Part shown: one piece after another, positions 24,174 to 24,291 of the stretch
How the letters are laid out: each line of letters begins with the position of its first letter
Position numbering within the stretch: position 1 is the first letter of the stretch
From: GCA-2718815 sp963578105
GTDB lineage: Bacteria > Planctomycetota > Planctomycetia > Pirellulales > Pirellulaceae
Direction of reading: 5' to 3'
NCBI GenBank assembly: GCA_963578105.1
Contig: CAUZBP010000072.1
Coordinates: forward strand, 1 to 24,291
Length of the DNA: 24,291 nt
Made by a program: the position numbers and the translations under genes
Notes under the pieces: model-generated
Seen by the model: the letters and a program-made list of their open reading frames with translations, nothing else
Databases searched by the model: none
Told to the model about the DNA's origin: nothing

Positions 24174-24243
24174 GGTGACACGTCACAAGGGCTTGTGTCA
24201 CCACTCCCCGCAGCATCCGAGTGACAACCCGTGTTGTCGGATG
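24174..24243. repeat. Two adjacent hairpins of similar design
   Basis: First: GGTGACAC (24174-24181) with GTGTCACC (24195-24202). Second: CATCCGA (24214-24220) with TCGGATG (24237-24243). Each has an alternative inner stem (CACAAG/CTTGTG and GACAAC/GTTGTC), giving two five-plus-six-bp stems with a bulge on the 5' side. No gene is seen in the remaining bases to the window end. Confidence 0.4.
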
Positions 24244-24291
24244 ACTGCAAGTGACCCTCTGGGACGCCCGAGATGCAGCGCATTTGCAGCC

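Noticed and set aside
23833..24283. Minus-strand frames over the tmRNA and the hairpins after it.
   Set aside because: They are the reverse side of a well-supported RNA gene and its terminator.

Overview
The window looks like a stretch of planctomycete chromosome, probably from a Pirellula/Rhodopirellula-like relative. The main evidence is the DUF1549/DUF1553 gene followed by a Tat-exported DUF1501 gene at the left end, a pairing typical of that phylum. Supporting evidence is a set of Gram-negative envelope genes (heptose/LPS genes, an outer-membrane porin), a lipoprotein of the sulfatase superfamily, and loose gene spacing. The taxonomic call is inference; no marker gene allows a firmer placement. 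I see no insertion sequence, phage gene or CRISPR array.

Layout. 1-3632: DUF1549/DUF1553 protein and DUF1501 protein (+). 3758-4732: secreted TraB/GumN-like protein (-). 4733-5232: non-coding, with a GC-rich hairpin island and a good promoter for the next gene. 5233-6768: sulfatase-superfamily lipoprotein (+). 6769-7374: non-coding, opening with a dense set of inverted repeats. 7375-8208: exported CBM9-like protein (+). 8400-12294 (-): waaF and hldE 12 bp apart, then a zinc-type dehydrogenase. 12819-13079: small uncharacterised protein (-), divergent from 13284-15791 (+): an unusual [2Fe-2S] ferredoxin, a P-II-like protein and altronate dehydratase, the last two overlapping by ATGA. 15956-17470: thyA and folA (+). 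17657-22535 (-): outer-membrane porin, DUF255 thioredoxin-fold protein, panB. 22797-24121 (+): uppP and tmRNA (ssrA) with a strong terminator, followed by two hairpins at the right edge.

Functionally the region mixes housekeeping genes (thyA, folA, panB, uppP, ssrA) with envelope genes (waaF, hldE, porin, uppP) and the exported polymer-processing-type proteins common in planctomycetes. waaF and hldE act in one pathway, heptose synthesis and transfer; thyA and folA are linked through folate.

No single well-supported new system stands out. The points most worth a second look are: the P-II-like protein that lacks the usual C-terminal ATP-binding arginines and is translationally coupled to altronate dehydratase; the sulfatase-fold lipoprotein with threonine at the nucleophile position; two structure-rich intergenic stretches (4898-5039 and 6786-6930), the second with pseudoknot topology; a LacI/cre-like palindrome before the porin; and the hairpins around uppP and ssrA.
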